Notes: a model not told the origin generated them from the letters alone. Shown: positions 12,050 through 22,540, counted from the first letter of the stretch. The stretch: DNA of 64,000 bases from Gonatopus flavifemur (GCA_018340375.1 JAFFJZ010000001.1:74640001-74704000), one strand, 5' to 3'. Program-made: numbers and translations.

Positions 12050-12197
12050 TAAATCCGAACGGGAAGATAATCCCGAAAAACATTTGGTGACATTTTATTT
12101 CTTTCGCATGCGGCTAGTGACAAAGTAATATTCTTAATAGTGGAAAAATTGGCCAGAGTACTCTTTTGAGGGTGTCCCCTGGTCGATTTTTTCTCAA

Positions 12198-12415
12198 GGG
12201 CATTCATCAGAGGCAAAGTTACTAGATCTCTCCCCCCAGTTTTCTCAACGATTAATGAATATAATCGATTTCCAATGAGCAGGTGCATCTTCTTAGCATA
12301 TCAAAGAAAGTGCAGCTACTCTTTATTTTTCATTTTATTCGTTCGTTTCTGAGAAAACTGGGGGGGGGGGGCGATTTTGGAATCTAGTAACTTGTTGGGA
12401 AGGTGGTGAATGCCG
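12198..12415. mobile_element. TTAA-type MITE, copy 1
   Basis: The inverted arms run from about GGGCATTCATC on the left to GGTGAATGCC on the right, with the inner pair CCCCCCAGTTTTCTCA / TGAGAAAACTGGGGGG. The right flank is TTAA (12416-12419) and the left flank a decayed TCAA (12194-12197), suggesting piggyBac-type target choice. The family recurs at 13288 and 13789. Confidence 0.65.
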
Positions 12416-12822
12416 TTAAGAAAACCACTAGATCGTTGCAACCGATTGATGTTATAAATAGACATAAAAAAAAGTCATAATTAATCAGAGTAGCCGGCTT
12501 TGATCTCAAAATAATTGTACATGGGTTACATTTGTTATAATATCGAAAAAACTGAATGGAGGTTTTTCATTAGCTAATAACGAAATTTCGTTTCAATTAT
12601 TTATGACGATTTAGTTGAACAATAAACAGACTAGACTCGGATCGTTTCATTGATTCTGAATCTTTTGATTCAAAGTTTGATGTAATTAATTGAATATTAT
12701 CGACATAAAACGGTTGAAACAATCTAGTAGTGTTCTAGTGGAAAAATCGACAAGAGCACTCCCTTAAAGAATCATCCCTCACTGATAGAAATATTCTGTC
12801 AAATCCCATTACGAATGGTGAA

Positions 12823-12910
12823 ATTCATAAATCAATATCATTGAAATCCATTGGAACGTATTCATTTTCCCATTCGTCAATGAGATTTTATAGAATATTT
12901 GTACCAGGGC
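12823..12910. repeat. Dispersed repeat fragment shared with 46750-46835
   Basis: A segment around cctattcattttcccattt... recurs in the giant intron at about 46750-46835 with roughly 85-90% similarity by eye, both times ending near ...gtaccagggc / ...gtaacagggc. It is a fragment of an unidentified dispersed repeat. Confidence 0.6.
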
Positions 12911-12995
12911 TGAAAATTTCAGATTTCTTCATGAATTCAGTTTCGAATGATTTGGTATGAAAAAACATGCTCACATGGAAACCAATGGTATCCTC

Positions 12996-13281
12996 CCCTG
13001 ATAACACACCAAGAATTCTTTTTCAAAAACAAGAATAAAATTCTTCAAGAACTCTTTTCGAATTAATGAATTTATAAAGAGCTCTGGAGGAGTTCAATCT
13101 TTGGGACATTGACAAGTTCTCTGAGAGTACTAGAACAATACTTCCAGCATTCTCGAAGAACTCGTTAATGTCCCAAATATTGAACTCCTTCAAAATTCTT
13201 TATGAATTCATTAGTTCGAAAAGAGTTCTTGAAGAATTCTATTCTTGTTCTTGTAAAAGAATTCTTCGTGTGTCATCTGGG
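12996..13281. mobile_element. CCC(A/T)GATAAC family element, 286 bp, 2-bp TSD TC
   Basis: Left end CCCTGATAACACACC, right end GTGTGTCATCTGGG, flanked by TC on both sides (12994-12995, 13282-13283). The interior forms a long hairpin with arms containing AATGAATTTATAAAGAGCTC and GTTCTTGAAGAATTC-type words. Closely similar to the element at 13427. Non-coding; superfamily undetermined. Confidence 0.75.
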
Positions 13282-13287
13282 TCTCAA

Positions 13288-13784
13288 GGACATTTACCAC
13301 TCCTCCGAAAAGTTACTAAATTCGAAATTTCTTCCACCAGTTTTCTCAGAGACGAACAAATTAGATGAATAATGATAAGTAGCTGCATTTTCTTTGATAT
13401 CTCAAGATATCACCTGCACCTGCTAACCCAGATAACAAACGGAGAATTCTTCTTCAAGAAGAAAAATAGAACTCTTCAACAATTCTTTTCGAACTAATGA
13501 ATTCATATAGAGCTCTGGAGGAGTTCAATCTGTCGAACATTAACAAGCTCTTTGAGAATATCAGAAGTATTGTTTGAGTACTCTCAAAGAACTTGTTAAT
13601 GTCCGACAGATTGAACTCCTCCAGAGTTCTATATGAATTCATTAGTTCGAAAAGAGTTCTATTCTTGCTCTTGAAAAATAATTTTTCGTGTGTTATCTGG
13701 GAATTAAAATCGATCCTATCCATCAATCGTTGAGAAAACTAGAGAGAGGGAGAGATCTGGTAACTTTGCTCCTGGGAAATACCC
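13288..13784. mobile_element. TTAA-type MITE, copy 2, split by an insertion
   Basis: Left half 13288-13426 and right half 13702-13784 align with copies 1 and 3; the intervening 275 bp is a CCCAGATAAC element. The right flank TTAA (13785-13788) is shared with copy 3. The left flank is the decayed TCAA at 13284-13287. Confidence 0.68.
13427..13701. mobile_element. CCCAGATAAC family element, 275 bp, inserted in a TTAA MITE
   Basis: Ends CCCAGATAAC and GTTATCTGGG are perfect inverted repeats; AA flanks both sides (13425-13426, 13702-13703). Arms contain GGAGTTCAATCTGTCG and its complement. The sister copy at 13789-14178 shows the unoccupied sequence at the matching position. Non-coding. Confidence 0.8.
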
Positions 13785-13788
13785 TTAA

Positions 13789-14178
13789 GGGGATTCATTA
13801 CTCCCTGCAAAAGTTACTAGATTCCAAATTCCTCCCCCCAGTTTTCTCAGAAACGAACACATAAAATGAAAAATAATGAGTAGCTGAATCTTTTTCAATA
13901 GCCTAAGAAGATGCACCTGCTCATGGGCGTAGCCAGGGGTGGGGGTAAGGGAGGGCAGCTGCCCCCCTTGTAAAATAGGAAAAAAATTTTTTTTAATTGA
14001 ATATACAAAAATTATGTATAAAAAAGTTGTGGAAAATTTGAATTGAACAACCCCCTCCCCCCCCTTAAGTTTTGAGCTGGCTACGTCCATGCACCTGCTC
14101 ATTAAAATTGATTCTATTCATTGATTACTGAAAAAACTGGGGGGAGAGATCTAGTAACTTGACTTGTGGTGAATCGCC
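13789..14178. mobile_element. TTAA-type MITE, copy 3, split by an insertion
   Basis: Bounded by TTAA at 13785-13788 and 14179-14182. Ends GGGGATTCATTAC and GGTGAATCGCC are imperfect inverted repeats. Halves 13789-13922 and 14101-14178 match copies 1 and 2. A 168-bp foldback element with 10-bp TSD interrupts it. TTAA flanks suggest piggyBac-type mobilisation. Confidence 0.75.
13923..14090. mobile_element. MULE-like MITE (GGGCGTAGCCAG type), 168 bp, 10-bp TSD
   Basis: Ends ATGGGCGTAGCCAG and CTGGCTACGTCCAT are inverted; GCACCTGCTC is duplicated exactly on both sides (13913-13922, 14091-14100). A 9-11-bp duplication points to a Mutator-like transposase. The interior has homopolymer C, A and T runs. 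Non-coding. Confidence 0.85.
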
Positions 14179-14182
14179 TTAA

Positions 14183-14387
14183 GGGGATACGAGCGGCGTG
14201 GCAGCAGCCAAATCGTTTGTAACAAACTATGGACAAACACTTCATATTAATTAAAATATCGGTCTGTACAGCACTTCTACTTAAATCAGAGAAAAGCTGT
14301 ACAGAGCGATATTTTGATCAAAATGAAGTGCCTCCCTATATCGTTTGTCATAAACGATTTGGCTGCTGCCACGCCGCTAGTATCCCC
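14183..14387. mobile_element. TTAA-type MITE, 205 bp, second family
   Basis: Ends GGGGATACGAGCGGCGTGGC and its near-exact complement; the arms continue through GCAGCAGCCAAATCGTTTGT. TTAA flanks both sides (14179-14182, 14388-14391), the left one shared with the preceding element. Non-coding; piggyBac-type by its target site. Confidence 0.85.
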
Positions 14388-14391
14388 TTAA

Positions 14392-14540
14392 GGCCAAATT
14401 GTTCATGACAAACACCTCAATTAAATCCAAATAAGGCCCCGGAGTCAGAGAAATGCTGTACAGAGCGATATTTTGATTTAATTGAAGCGTTTGCACGTAG
14501 TTCGTCATAAATGATTTGGCTGCTGTCATGCCGTTCGGAT
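14392..14540. mobile_element. 5'-truncated relative of the 14183 element
   Basis: It begins directly after TTAA at 14388-14391. The right part (ATTTGGCTGCTGTCATGCCG) and the central ctgtacagagcgatattttg block match the 14183 element, but the left terminus is missing or diverged. The end near 14540 is approximate. Confidence 0.6.
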
Positions 14541-16898
14541 CACCTTGAACAAGCTAAATAGAGATTGAAGCACATGAAAATGCTACCTACACATGAAGAA
14601 GGAAAATACAAGAACATTTGAGACAATACCAAATATCTGCAATGTATTAAATAATTATTAAACAGATACAATTATGTGCGACAGGAATTAAAAATTTATA
14701 TTATATACAATTTTCACCTCCCTTGTTTACTTTCTCTCGTTCTCTCGCATTCTGTTTTTTTCTCCTACCTTCCTCACCTGTTTATTATTATTTTTTTTTG
14801 TTATTTATTTTACTCATTCAATCCACTCTCGTTTATCTTGTGTTCTATTATTCTTTTGTCTTTATAAATTTAATAGAAGAGCACAAAGGAAGTATTTGAA
14901 AATGTTTTACACCATTCACATACTACATTCAATGACATCCAAATTGAAAAGACATGATCTCAATTGCCCATTCCTGTGTTAATCTCAAAGTTCTCCTATA
15001 TAAATATAAATACGCAGCGATGATATAAATTGACATCTTCATTTTGATTACAATTAATTTATTATATGTAAAAATAAAAGTAAAATGGTCACGATTGTGC
15101 GATCAATTCGCTTGTGTATGTAAAATTCACTTGAAAAGATAAAATAACGCAATAAACATATGTAGGAAGAAGAAAAGAAATATTTATCGTGTTAATTTAT
15201 ACACCAGATAATACTGTTTAGTTATTCTAAGCCATTCTTTCTTATTACTTTCTCTCTGTGTTTTTTTCTCTTTGCATACAAACATACATACATGTTTATT
15301 TTCTCTCGTTTTTTTTTTTATTCTTGAATCGAAGAAGGTTTCTTTTTTGTTGAATCTTAAATTTCGTTCATATACGATGACGAAAAGATTATTAAAATAT
15401 TTTAAAATACCTTTACTCGTCCTAATAATGTTTTCTTGAACTTTGGTATTTGACTCATAGTCAACGATGTCGAAATTTCGATATTCAAATATTTTTACGT
15501 TTACAATGATCAATGATTATTATCGATCTGATTATAATTAGTAATCAGTCTCCTTGTTTAATTAATTACAACAAATCTATGTAAAATTGCATATTTTCAC
15601 TATCATCAACTGAGTACTAATTATAAACTTATATCATAATTGATAAACGATTCGATTGCATTATTCTCGTTTGGATGAATGTGTTGAAAATATTGATTCT
15701 TACATAAAATATTATAAATATTAGAAAATCACAATACGGGAGAAGAGAAAAAAAAAACATTGCCACAGCCAAATAAATAAATTATTGTCGAGAGTATAAA
15801 CGCTTTTTTGGATTTTCTTTTGAATAACGCGTTTATTCTCTTGGCAGCAAAAACAACATCCATTTGACTTGAACGATCGTATTCTTTCCAATTTGTAAAC
15901 GGTATTAGATACAATATAATCGTGTTTTTTTTTCTATAATCGGGATTGATAGGGATACATTTTCAACAGCGCTATTGATAAACGTCGAAACAAATGAAAC
16001 ATACAAAAAGTACCGTAAAAAAAGTGATTTCTTCAATTACAACATAATTTCAAATCACGGGACATTACTTTGTGATCATTTTCTGATATTTAAGTGCGTA
16101 TATTTACATAATATATATTTACGGTATACTCAATGATTGCAACGTAATACACATTGTTATAGATATGCCATTTTTTGTTATTACACATTGTACGTATAGA
16201 TTGAATGAAAGAGGTGTCTTACAAACTATATGAAGATTATTAATTTATCAAAACTAAATCCATTTTCATTGCGATTTGGTTTTGTGCATTCAACGCAATG
16301 ATTGTGTGCTTTTTTTTACGTGAATCAAGGTGTCTCTTATTTTTTTTTTCGTTTTTTTCTTCAAAAGTGAAAAACAATACAAATGTTCCTATTCTTCTAA
16401 GTGAAAACACATCAAGATAGGTGAAGGTATTTTCGTGTGAATATACATGAAAAATCTGAAAAAAGAATTAGTTGCTTTTTTCTAAATTATTATTTCCATT
16501 CTGACATCGAATAGATATTAAATTTCCCATCGGAGTTACGATTATTTATCAGATTCAAATGCTGAGATTTCACTTTTGTTCATTTTCTGTTGGTTTCGTG
16601 AAATTTATCAATGAACTCCATTTGCGGATCGATAATTATCGTCATCGGTTAATCAAATCTGATTGGAAAAATGAAACTTCGTAAGATTCTCATATCTAAC
16701 TTAATACTGAAAATCATATACGAGGTTACCCAGTTGCTGCTTAGAATGAACAGAAAATTAATAAAAATTGGAAAACTTGACTCAATGTGAATCAGAGATT
16801 TCCTGATGTTTCATCACGAATATTGCGGATTTCACCAGAATTTGAAACACATCACATAATTTATACAGCAAAATATCATTTAACGTAGCTCCGATCCT
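14541..16898. other. AT-rich intergenic sequence
   Basis: I find no coding exon, RNA gene or inverted repeat with duplication here. There are T-rich tracts around 14760-14870 and 15290-15320. Open frames are short and compositionally like intergenic DNA. Confidence 0.5.
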
Positions 16899-16915
16899 AT
16901 AAGTTCAAACTTCTG

Positions 16916-17924
16916 TCCTCCCCGTGGTATCACCTTGTCGTGGTGGGGGGGCTTGATCGGTTTGTCCTGTGAACCGGGGGAGCATGTCGGGGGCCTCGTG
17001 TGCCTTTCGGAAGCCTTTCCGCGGAGGACAGAGCGTCTTCACATACAGGGAGAAAGCCAGGGTGTATCGTGCGCACTTATGGATCGCTCTCTGTGCCGGG
17101 GACGCTGCCTGATGAACCAGGGAGCTGAGCCGTGGGCCTCGTGCCCGTTTACGGACTGGTCTCTGGGGAGGGAACCGGGACCAACGGTTTCGGCGGCGGA
17201 GGAGGGACAAAGGTCCCCAACGGTGTCGGAGGCGGATGAGCTACCAAAAATCCGGACGCGTCTGTTCCCGTATCGGGCGGCGTTCTGGTATTAAGACTGG
17301 AGTTTGGGGTTCTGGGGAACATTCCCAGCAGACTAACCGTGGTCAACCAAAAATTGGCCCCTCGGGGTGGGGTGGAAAGCTGGTGGAACCTGCGCTTCCG
17401 CGCCGTGACCATCAGCGAGGGCTCAGTACCTGACCTCTGTGGCAACATACGGGTGACCATAAGTCTTCCTTGAGGAGCAGACTTCCTGATTTGGACCCAC
17501 ATGTTCAATGTGGGAACCTGCTCCAACCCCACTGACTGGAGTCCCTGACTGGGGTCGACGTCAGAACGCCAAATGAAGGTCAGTGAAGTGTTGCGCGGTC
17601 GGTGACACTTCACACTCCTCTGGTTACGGAGAGGTTAATTCCGTGGCGCCGTCTAGCCTGAGGTTTGGGTCAGGCAACCGTTCGGATCGGTTGTCGCCCA
17701 CTCGATAGGGGTGACGTAAAACCTTTAGCATCAATCATGGCGCGGGCCTATCCCGTAACATTTTTTATTAGAGTCACTGGCATCGATAGGCCTGACCAGC
17801 TGAACTACCGCTTCTCGGTTTTCGATGCCCATCATTAGGGGTTTTTTACAGGCGGGGACAGACATCTCACTGCGGTGAGGTTGCCATAATGGCCGAACCG
17901 TCTTAAGAATCGAATTAATCAAAT
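16916..17924 (+). other. 5'UTR of the R1-clade element
   Basis: GC-rich leader starting TCCTCCCCGTGGTATCACC and continuing through a GTCGTGGTGGGGGGG stretch. Its open frames (for example on the minus strand at 17149-17613) are by-products of the base composition. Such leaders usually hold the internal Pol II promoter, but no motif is identified here. Confidence 0.6.
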
Positions 17925-19580
17925 ATGCAATCTGAAGACGACACAAAAACCAAGGGAACAGGGGGAGAAACCAGAGGCACGAATGTCTCGGGAGAGGAGA
18001 GAGAAAGTGTGGTGGGAGACACTGGAACAACGGCTCTGAGCCTCGCCGTGCCTACAACACCTCGGCACGGCGGAGCTCGGACCCGTAGGGACAGCGTCAC
18101 TAGCATGGCCAGCACCTCGAGCGCTATCTCTGGGCTTAGCGTGGACACTACGGTGGAAGCGCGAGGCCTGAGAGAACGGAGGGAGGACCTTGCTCATCTC
18201 CGCATGGAGATGGGCAAGTTGCTCCCTCTGGTAGCGAGCGAGGTGAAGAACATGATCGAAGCCTGTGGAGTCCAAAGGAATGTCAACATGACAGTCAAGG
18301 ATGGGCTCCCCAGGGTGAGAGAATGGACGGACGCCATGCAGTGGACGCTGAAACGCATAGAAGAAGGGGAGAGTATCTTCGATACGAACCTTGAGTGGGT
18401 GGAAAAAAACAGGGCTGCTCGTAAGGTGGGCAACCGCAGAGGGGATGGCACCAAATCAGGGACCTCCGTGCCCGCGATCGCCACCTCACAAAAGCGACCG
18501 AGAACCCCTGGGAATAGCCCAGAGGAGAGGAAGAAAACGCCGAAGCGGAAGAAGAAGAAAACTCCCCCCTCAACTGAAGTCGCACCGCCAGCACTTGAGT
18601 CTGGAGATGCGACCGCTCCCCCGGATCCCGTAGCTGTACCCTCTCAGGAATGGACACTCGTCCAGTCACGGAAGGGAAGGAGCAGGGAAATGACGGGAGA
18701 CAGTGGAGGAGGGAGAACGCAGAGGAGTGTGGTCGCGGCCCCGCAGCGCCCTGATGAACAGGGTACAAGGGTGGGGAAGAAAAAAAAGAAGGGAAAGAAG
18801 AAAAAGAAGAAGGAGGGGGTATCGAAACCCAGGACCGAAGCTATCCTGATCAAGACGAGTCAGGAGAGGAGTTACGCCCAGGTCCTGGGCGAGATACGCA
18901 GGAGCGTTAAACCCGAGGATGCCGAAGCGGACATCAAGAGCATCCGCAAAACACGGGCCGGGGATCTCCTCATTGAACTTGGTCAAAAGACCAAAGACAA
19001 GGGGGAGTTCGCCGGCGCCCTGAAAGGCATCCTCGGAGAGAACGCTGTGGTGCGCAGTCTTGAACCTCGTGAGACATTGGAGATCCGGGGTCTGGACTGT
19101 GTCACCGAGGTAGGGGATGTGATGGTCGCTCTACAGAGGGACCTTGACGACATGACCGGCGTCAAGGTCTCTCTGACTGGCACGAATGTGAGGGGCCAGA
19201 GGGCGGCCATCATAGAATGTAGCCGAAAGACCGCGGCCAAGTTACTGAGCCAACCACCAAAAAAGATCAAGGTTGGTTGGCTCGAGTGCAGGATCAGAAA
19301 GAGGGCGGTGGTGGAGCGTTGCTTCAAATGCAACGGGTACGGCCACCTCGCCCGATCCTGCACTGCTCCCGATAGGTCCACCCTCTGTTACAAATGTGGG
19401 GGAGAGGGACATAAGGCGCGGGAGTGCACCGCTACACCAAGGTGCATGCTCTGTGCGGAAAGGGAGATAGCGTCTGCTCGACTGGCCCACGCTCCCGGCA
19501 CCAGGGAGTGTGTGGTCTTCAAGGAGGCCTTGGAGTGGGAGAAGCAGAAAGCGCGTTCAACGTCCTCCAGGCAAACTTAA
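17925..19580 (+). CDS. R1-clade ORF1 protein (gag-like, three zinc knuckles)
   Basis: 551 residues. ORF1 proteins of this clade bind element RNA and form the ribonucleoprotein that carries it to the target. The N-terminal third is polar; residues about 150-310 are rich in Lys, Pro and Ser with strongly basic clusters such as KKKKKGKKKKKK. The C-terminal end has CCHC knuckles CFKCNGYGHLARSC (Cys466 onward), CYKCGGEGHKAREC (Cys488 onward) and a third, longer Cys-rich one beginning at Cys507. The ATG at 17925 is the first in a frame open to the TAA at 19578-19580. Its last 157 bases overlap ORF2, which lies in the -1 frame relative to ORF1. Confidence 0.9.
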   Translation: MQSEDDTKTKGTGGETRGTNVSGEERESVVGDTGTTALSLAVPTTPRHGGARTRRDSVTSMASTSSAISGLSVDTTVEARGLRERREDLAHLRMEMGKLLPLVASEVKNMIEACGVQRNVNMTVKDGLPRVREWTDAMQWTLKRIEEGESIFDTNLEWVEKNRAARKVGNRRGDGTKSGTSVPAIATSQKRPRTPGNSPEERKKTPKRKKKKTPPSTEVAPPALESGDATAPPDPVAVPSQEWTLVQSRKGRSREMTGDSGGGRTQRSVVAAPQRPDEQGTRVGKKKKKGKKKKKKEGVSKPRTEAILIKTSQERSYAQVLGEIRRSVKPEDAEADIKSIRKTRAGDLLIELGQKTKDKGEFAGALKGILGENAVVRSLEPRETLEIRGLDCVTEVGDVMVALQRDLDDMTGVKVSLTGTNVRGQRAAIIECSRKTAAKLLSQPPKKIKVGWLECRIRKRAVVERCFKCNGYGHLARSCTAPDRSTLCYKCGGEGHKARECTATPRCMLCAEREIASARLAHAPGTRECVVFKEALEWEKQKARSTSSRQT

Positions 19581-22540
19581 ATGGGAGCCTGGTGGCGGAC
19601 AATCTCCTGCTCCAAATGGCGCGAGAGAGAAACGCCGACCTGGTGGCGATCAGCGAGCAGTACCGGAACCATGACTCACCGGATTGGTACCGAGACCTGC
19701 TCGGCACTGCTGCGATATGGGTGACCAATCGGAGCAAGGTGCTTGTTCGGAGGCACGGCGCCGGCGAGGGCTTTGTCTGGGTTGATTGTGGGGAGATGGT
19801 TGTTTTTAGCTGCTATCTCTCCCCAAACGACCGCATGGCTGGCTTTCGACGGAAGGTCGACGCTCTGGAGGATGCGATCCTCAACGCAACCATGAAAGTG
19901 ATTGTCGTTGGGGACTTCAACTCGAGGGCGGTGGAGTGGGGCATGAAATGCACCAACTCCAGAGGGAAATACATTCTGGGTATGGCGGCTAGGACAGGCT
20001 TGGTAGTCCTAAACGTTGGCAACACCTCAACGTTTCGTCGCCCAGGATACTCGGAGACCATCCCCGATATTTCCCTCGCCTCCGAGGAACTGACGCCCCG
20101 AATCCAGAACTGGAGAGTGGTCGAGGATTACACCGGTAGCGACCATCAGTACATCGAGTTTGGGGTCCACGAGGATGCACGGGAGGGCAGGGTGCCTCCC
20201 CGGCGGTCGAGAAGATGGAACGTCGATCGGGTCGACGTTCAGAGGTTTGAACAGGTGATATCCTCGGGGGCCGTGACCCCCGAGGTTTCGACCGCCGGTG
20301 GGGCTCCAGTGGTTGATGTTCTCGTGGACTCAACCATGAGCCTGATCGCTTCCGCGTGCGATGCCTCCATGCCATGCAGGAGGCCTCGACACGGGAAGCG
20401 ACCCGTGTACTGGTGGACCCCGGAGATTGCTGATGCACGCAGGGAGTGTCTTCGACTACGCAGGGCCGCTCAGAGGGCGAGAAATCGTCCAGAAGCGGCG
20501 ACCAGGTCGGCGGAACACAAGGCAGCGAGGAGACAGCTCCGCAGGGCTATCAACAGGAGCAAAGACTCCTGTTGGAAAAAGCTGGCGCTGACTGTCGACG
20601 CGGACCCCTGGGGTCGGGGTTACAAAATTGTGACTCAGAGACTGGGAGGCTGGCGATCGACCGTCACGTTGGACGGAGCCCTCGCGGAGCTGGTTGTTTC
20701 GGAGCTTTTCCCGACACACCCAGTCCGGCCGAGCCGAGACTTCGGTGACGTGGGCGACGTCCCGCTCTTCACCATTGGGGAGCTGAGCGTCGCCGTACGT
20801 CAGCTGAAGAATAACAAAGCTCCAGGTCCGGACGGTGTGCCGGGAGAAGTTTTGAAAATGGTGTGGCGCTGTCGACCTCACTTGCTGTTGGACATGTATA
20901 ACGCATGCCTGACGGCTGGTGTCTTCAGCGCGCGCTGGAAGCTCGCTCGCCTTGCTCTCATCGAGAAGGGTAAAGGCGATCCAGGAACGCCGTCCTCTTA
21001 CCGGCCGCTGTGCATGTTGGACACAGCGGGGAAGGTATTAGAGAGGCTCCTCAAGGGGAGACTGCTCCAGGCGATCAATGAGGCAGGTGGCCTGTCGCCG
21101 AAGCAGTACGGGTTCCGTGTGGGTCGCTCGACCCTCGATGCGGTCCAGGAAGTAGTGGAGGCCGTGCGGCGCGCGGAGGATCACAACCGTTATTCCAGAC
21201 GGGTGGTCTTCCTCGTGACGTTGGACGTGAGGAATGCGTTCAACTCCGCACGCTGGAGCGACATGCTCTGTGCATTGGAGCATACGTTCCGTGTGCCTCT
21301 GTACCTCCTCAGGATGGTGGAACATTATTTACAGGGCCGTGCTCTCGTTTACGAGACTACCGCGGGTTGGGAGAGAACTGCGATCACGTCGGGGGCGGCG
21401 CAGGGGTCTATTCTAGGCCCCGACCTTTGGAACGTCGCTTACGATGGTCTGCTGAGGTTGGAGATGCCCGATGAGTCCTTGCTGGTTGGGTTTGCGGACG
21501 ACGTTGGCCTACTCATAGAGGCCCGCGACGTCGCGCGAGCCCAACTAGTACTCAACCAGGCGATGCGACGCATCGAAGCTTGGATGACGGGGCATGGGTT
21601 GTCTCTGGCTCTCAGCAAGACAGAGATCGTGGTTCTCACAAAGAAGAGAATCCCTGCTGTCCTTCCTCTGCGGGTGGGGCAGGAAGTAGTGGAGTCGAAG
21701 CCCGCGGCACGGTACCTGGGCCTCACAGTGGACCGGAGGCTTAGCTTCCGGGATCACATATGGAAGGCTACCGACAAAGCTGCTAAGAAGGTAACAGCTC
21801 TTAGCAGGCTCATGGCTAATGTCGGTGGCCCAAAGTCGAGCAGACGTAGGTTGTTGATGTCCACGGTCAACTCGGTCCTCCTATATGGGGCCGAAATCTG
21901 GGGGCATGCCACGGAGAGAAAGAGCTGCAGTGCGCGACTCGAGCGAGTCCAAAGACTCGGAGCGCTTCGGGTCGCGTCTGCATATCGCACGGTCTCCGGT
22001 CCTGCGGTGTTTGTTGTGTCCGGAGTCGTTCCTGTCGCGCTTCTCGCTAGGGAACGACAAAACATCTTCCGGCGAAGCAGGGCTGGAGAGCAAAGAAGCG
22101 CAGTGGCGGCCGAGGAACGTACCCGCACGTTCCTCGCGTGGCAGGCCTCCTGGGATAGGGAGACCAGGGGGAGATGGACCGCAAGACTCATTCCCCTGGT
22201 TAGACCGTGGACGGAACGCGAGCATGGAGAGGTGGGGTACTTCCTGACCCAGTTCCTTACTGGTCATGGATACTTCAGGAAGTACCTGCACCAAATGGGG
22301 AAAGTAGCGTCTCCTGAGTGCCTCTACTGTCCCGACAAGAGGGACCATGCCGAGCACACGTTTTTCGAGTGTGCTCGGTGGGAGACACATCGGGAGGCGC
22401 TACAAACGGAGCTCGGAGACATCACTCCCGAGAACACCGTGGGTCTGATGCTCCGAGACGATTCGAGTTGGCGGGCGGTGGACTCCTTCGTACAGTCCAT
22501 CCTCCGTCTCAAGAAGGTGGACTTGGATAGGGCAGGGTAA
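19424..22540 (+). CDS. R1-clade ORF2 protein (AP endonuclease + reverse transcriptase)
   Basis: About 1038 codons are open from 19424, but the first triplet is GTG and no ATG precedes the conserved endonuclease start (NVLQANLNGS, residues 46-55). Translation therefore probably needs a -1 shift out of ORF1 or a non-AUG start. The endonuclease has Glu78 in SEQY, GDFN at 163-166 and SDH at 239-241, the catalytic residues of the AP family. The reverse transcriptase has APGPDG at 466-471 and FADD at 690-693, with F replacing the more common Y. The C-terminal CLYC...HTFFEC motif (Cys966, Cys969, His978, Cys983) is the CCHC of R1-clade proteins. No RNase H is seen. The protein nicks target DNA and primes reverse transcription there. 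Every motif inspected is intact. Confidence 0.92.
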   Translation: MHRYTKVHALCGKGDSVCSTGPRSRHQGVCGLQGGLGVGEAESAFNVLQANLNGSLVADNLLLQMARERNADLVAISEQYRNHDSPDWYRDLLGTAAIWVTNRSKVLVRRHGAGEGFVWVDCGEMVVFSCYLSPNDRMAGFRRKVDALEDAILNATMKVIVVGDFNSRAVEWGMKCTNSRGKYILGMAARTGLVVLNVGNTSTFRRPGYSETIPDISLASEELTPRIQNWRVVEDYTGSDHQYIEFGVHEDAREGRVPPRRSRRWNVDRVDVQRFEQVISSGAVTPEVSTAGGAPVVDVLVDSTMSLIASACDASMPCRRPRHGKRPVYWWTPEIADARRECLRLRRAAQRARNRPEAATRSAEHKAARRQLRRAINRSKDSCWKKLALTVDADPWGRGYKIVTQRLGGWRSTVTLDGALAELVVSELFPTHPVRPSRDFGDVGDVPLFTIGELSVAVRQLKNNKAPGPDGVPGEVLKMVWRCRPHLLLDMYNACLTAGVFSARWKLARLALIEKGKGDPGTPSSYRPLCMLDTAGKVLERLLKGRLLQAINEAGGLSPKQYGFRVGRSTLDAVQEVVEAVRRAEDHNRYSRRVVFLVTLDVRNAFNSARWSDMLCALEHTFRVPLYLLRMVEHYLQGRALVYETTAGWERTAITSGAAQGSILGPDLWNVAYDGLLRLEMPDESLLVGFADDVGLLIEARDVARAQLVLNQAMRRIEAWMTGHGLSLALSKTEIVVLTKKRIPAVLPLRVGQEVVESKPAARYLGLTVDRRLSFRDHIWKATDKAAKKVTALSRLMANVGGPKSSRRRLLMSTVNSVLLYGAEIWGHATERKSCSARLERVQRLGALRVASAYRTVSGPAVFVVSGVVPVALLARERQNIFRRSRAGEQRSAVAAEERTRTFLAWQASWDRETRGRWTARLIPLVRPWTEREHGEVGYFLTQFLTGHGYFRKYLHQMGKVASPECLYCPDKRDHAEHTFFECARWETHREALQTELGDITPENTVGLMLRDDSSWRAVDSFVQSILRLKKVDLDRAG

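Noticed and set aside
17149..17613. Minus-strand frames of 100-170 codons across the retrotransposon
   Set aside because: Shadows of the GC-rich plus-strand element; they follow its codon periodicity and lack any domain.
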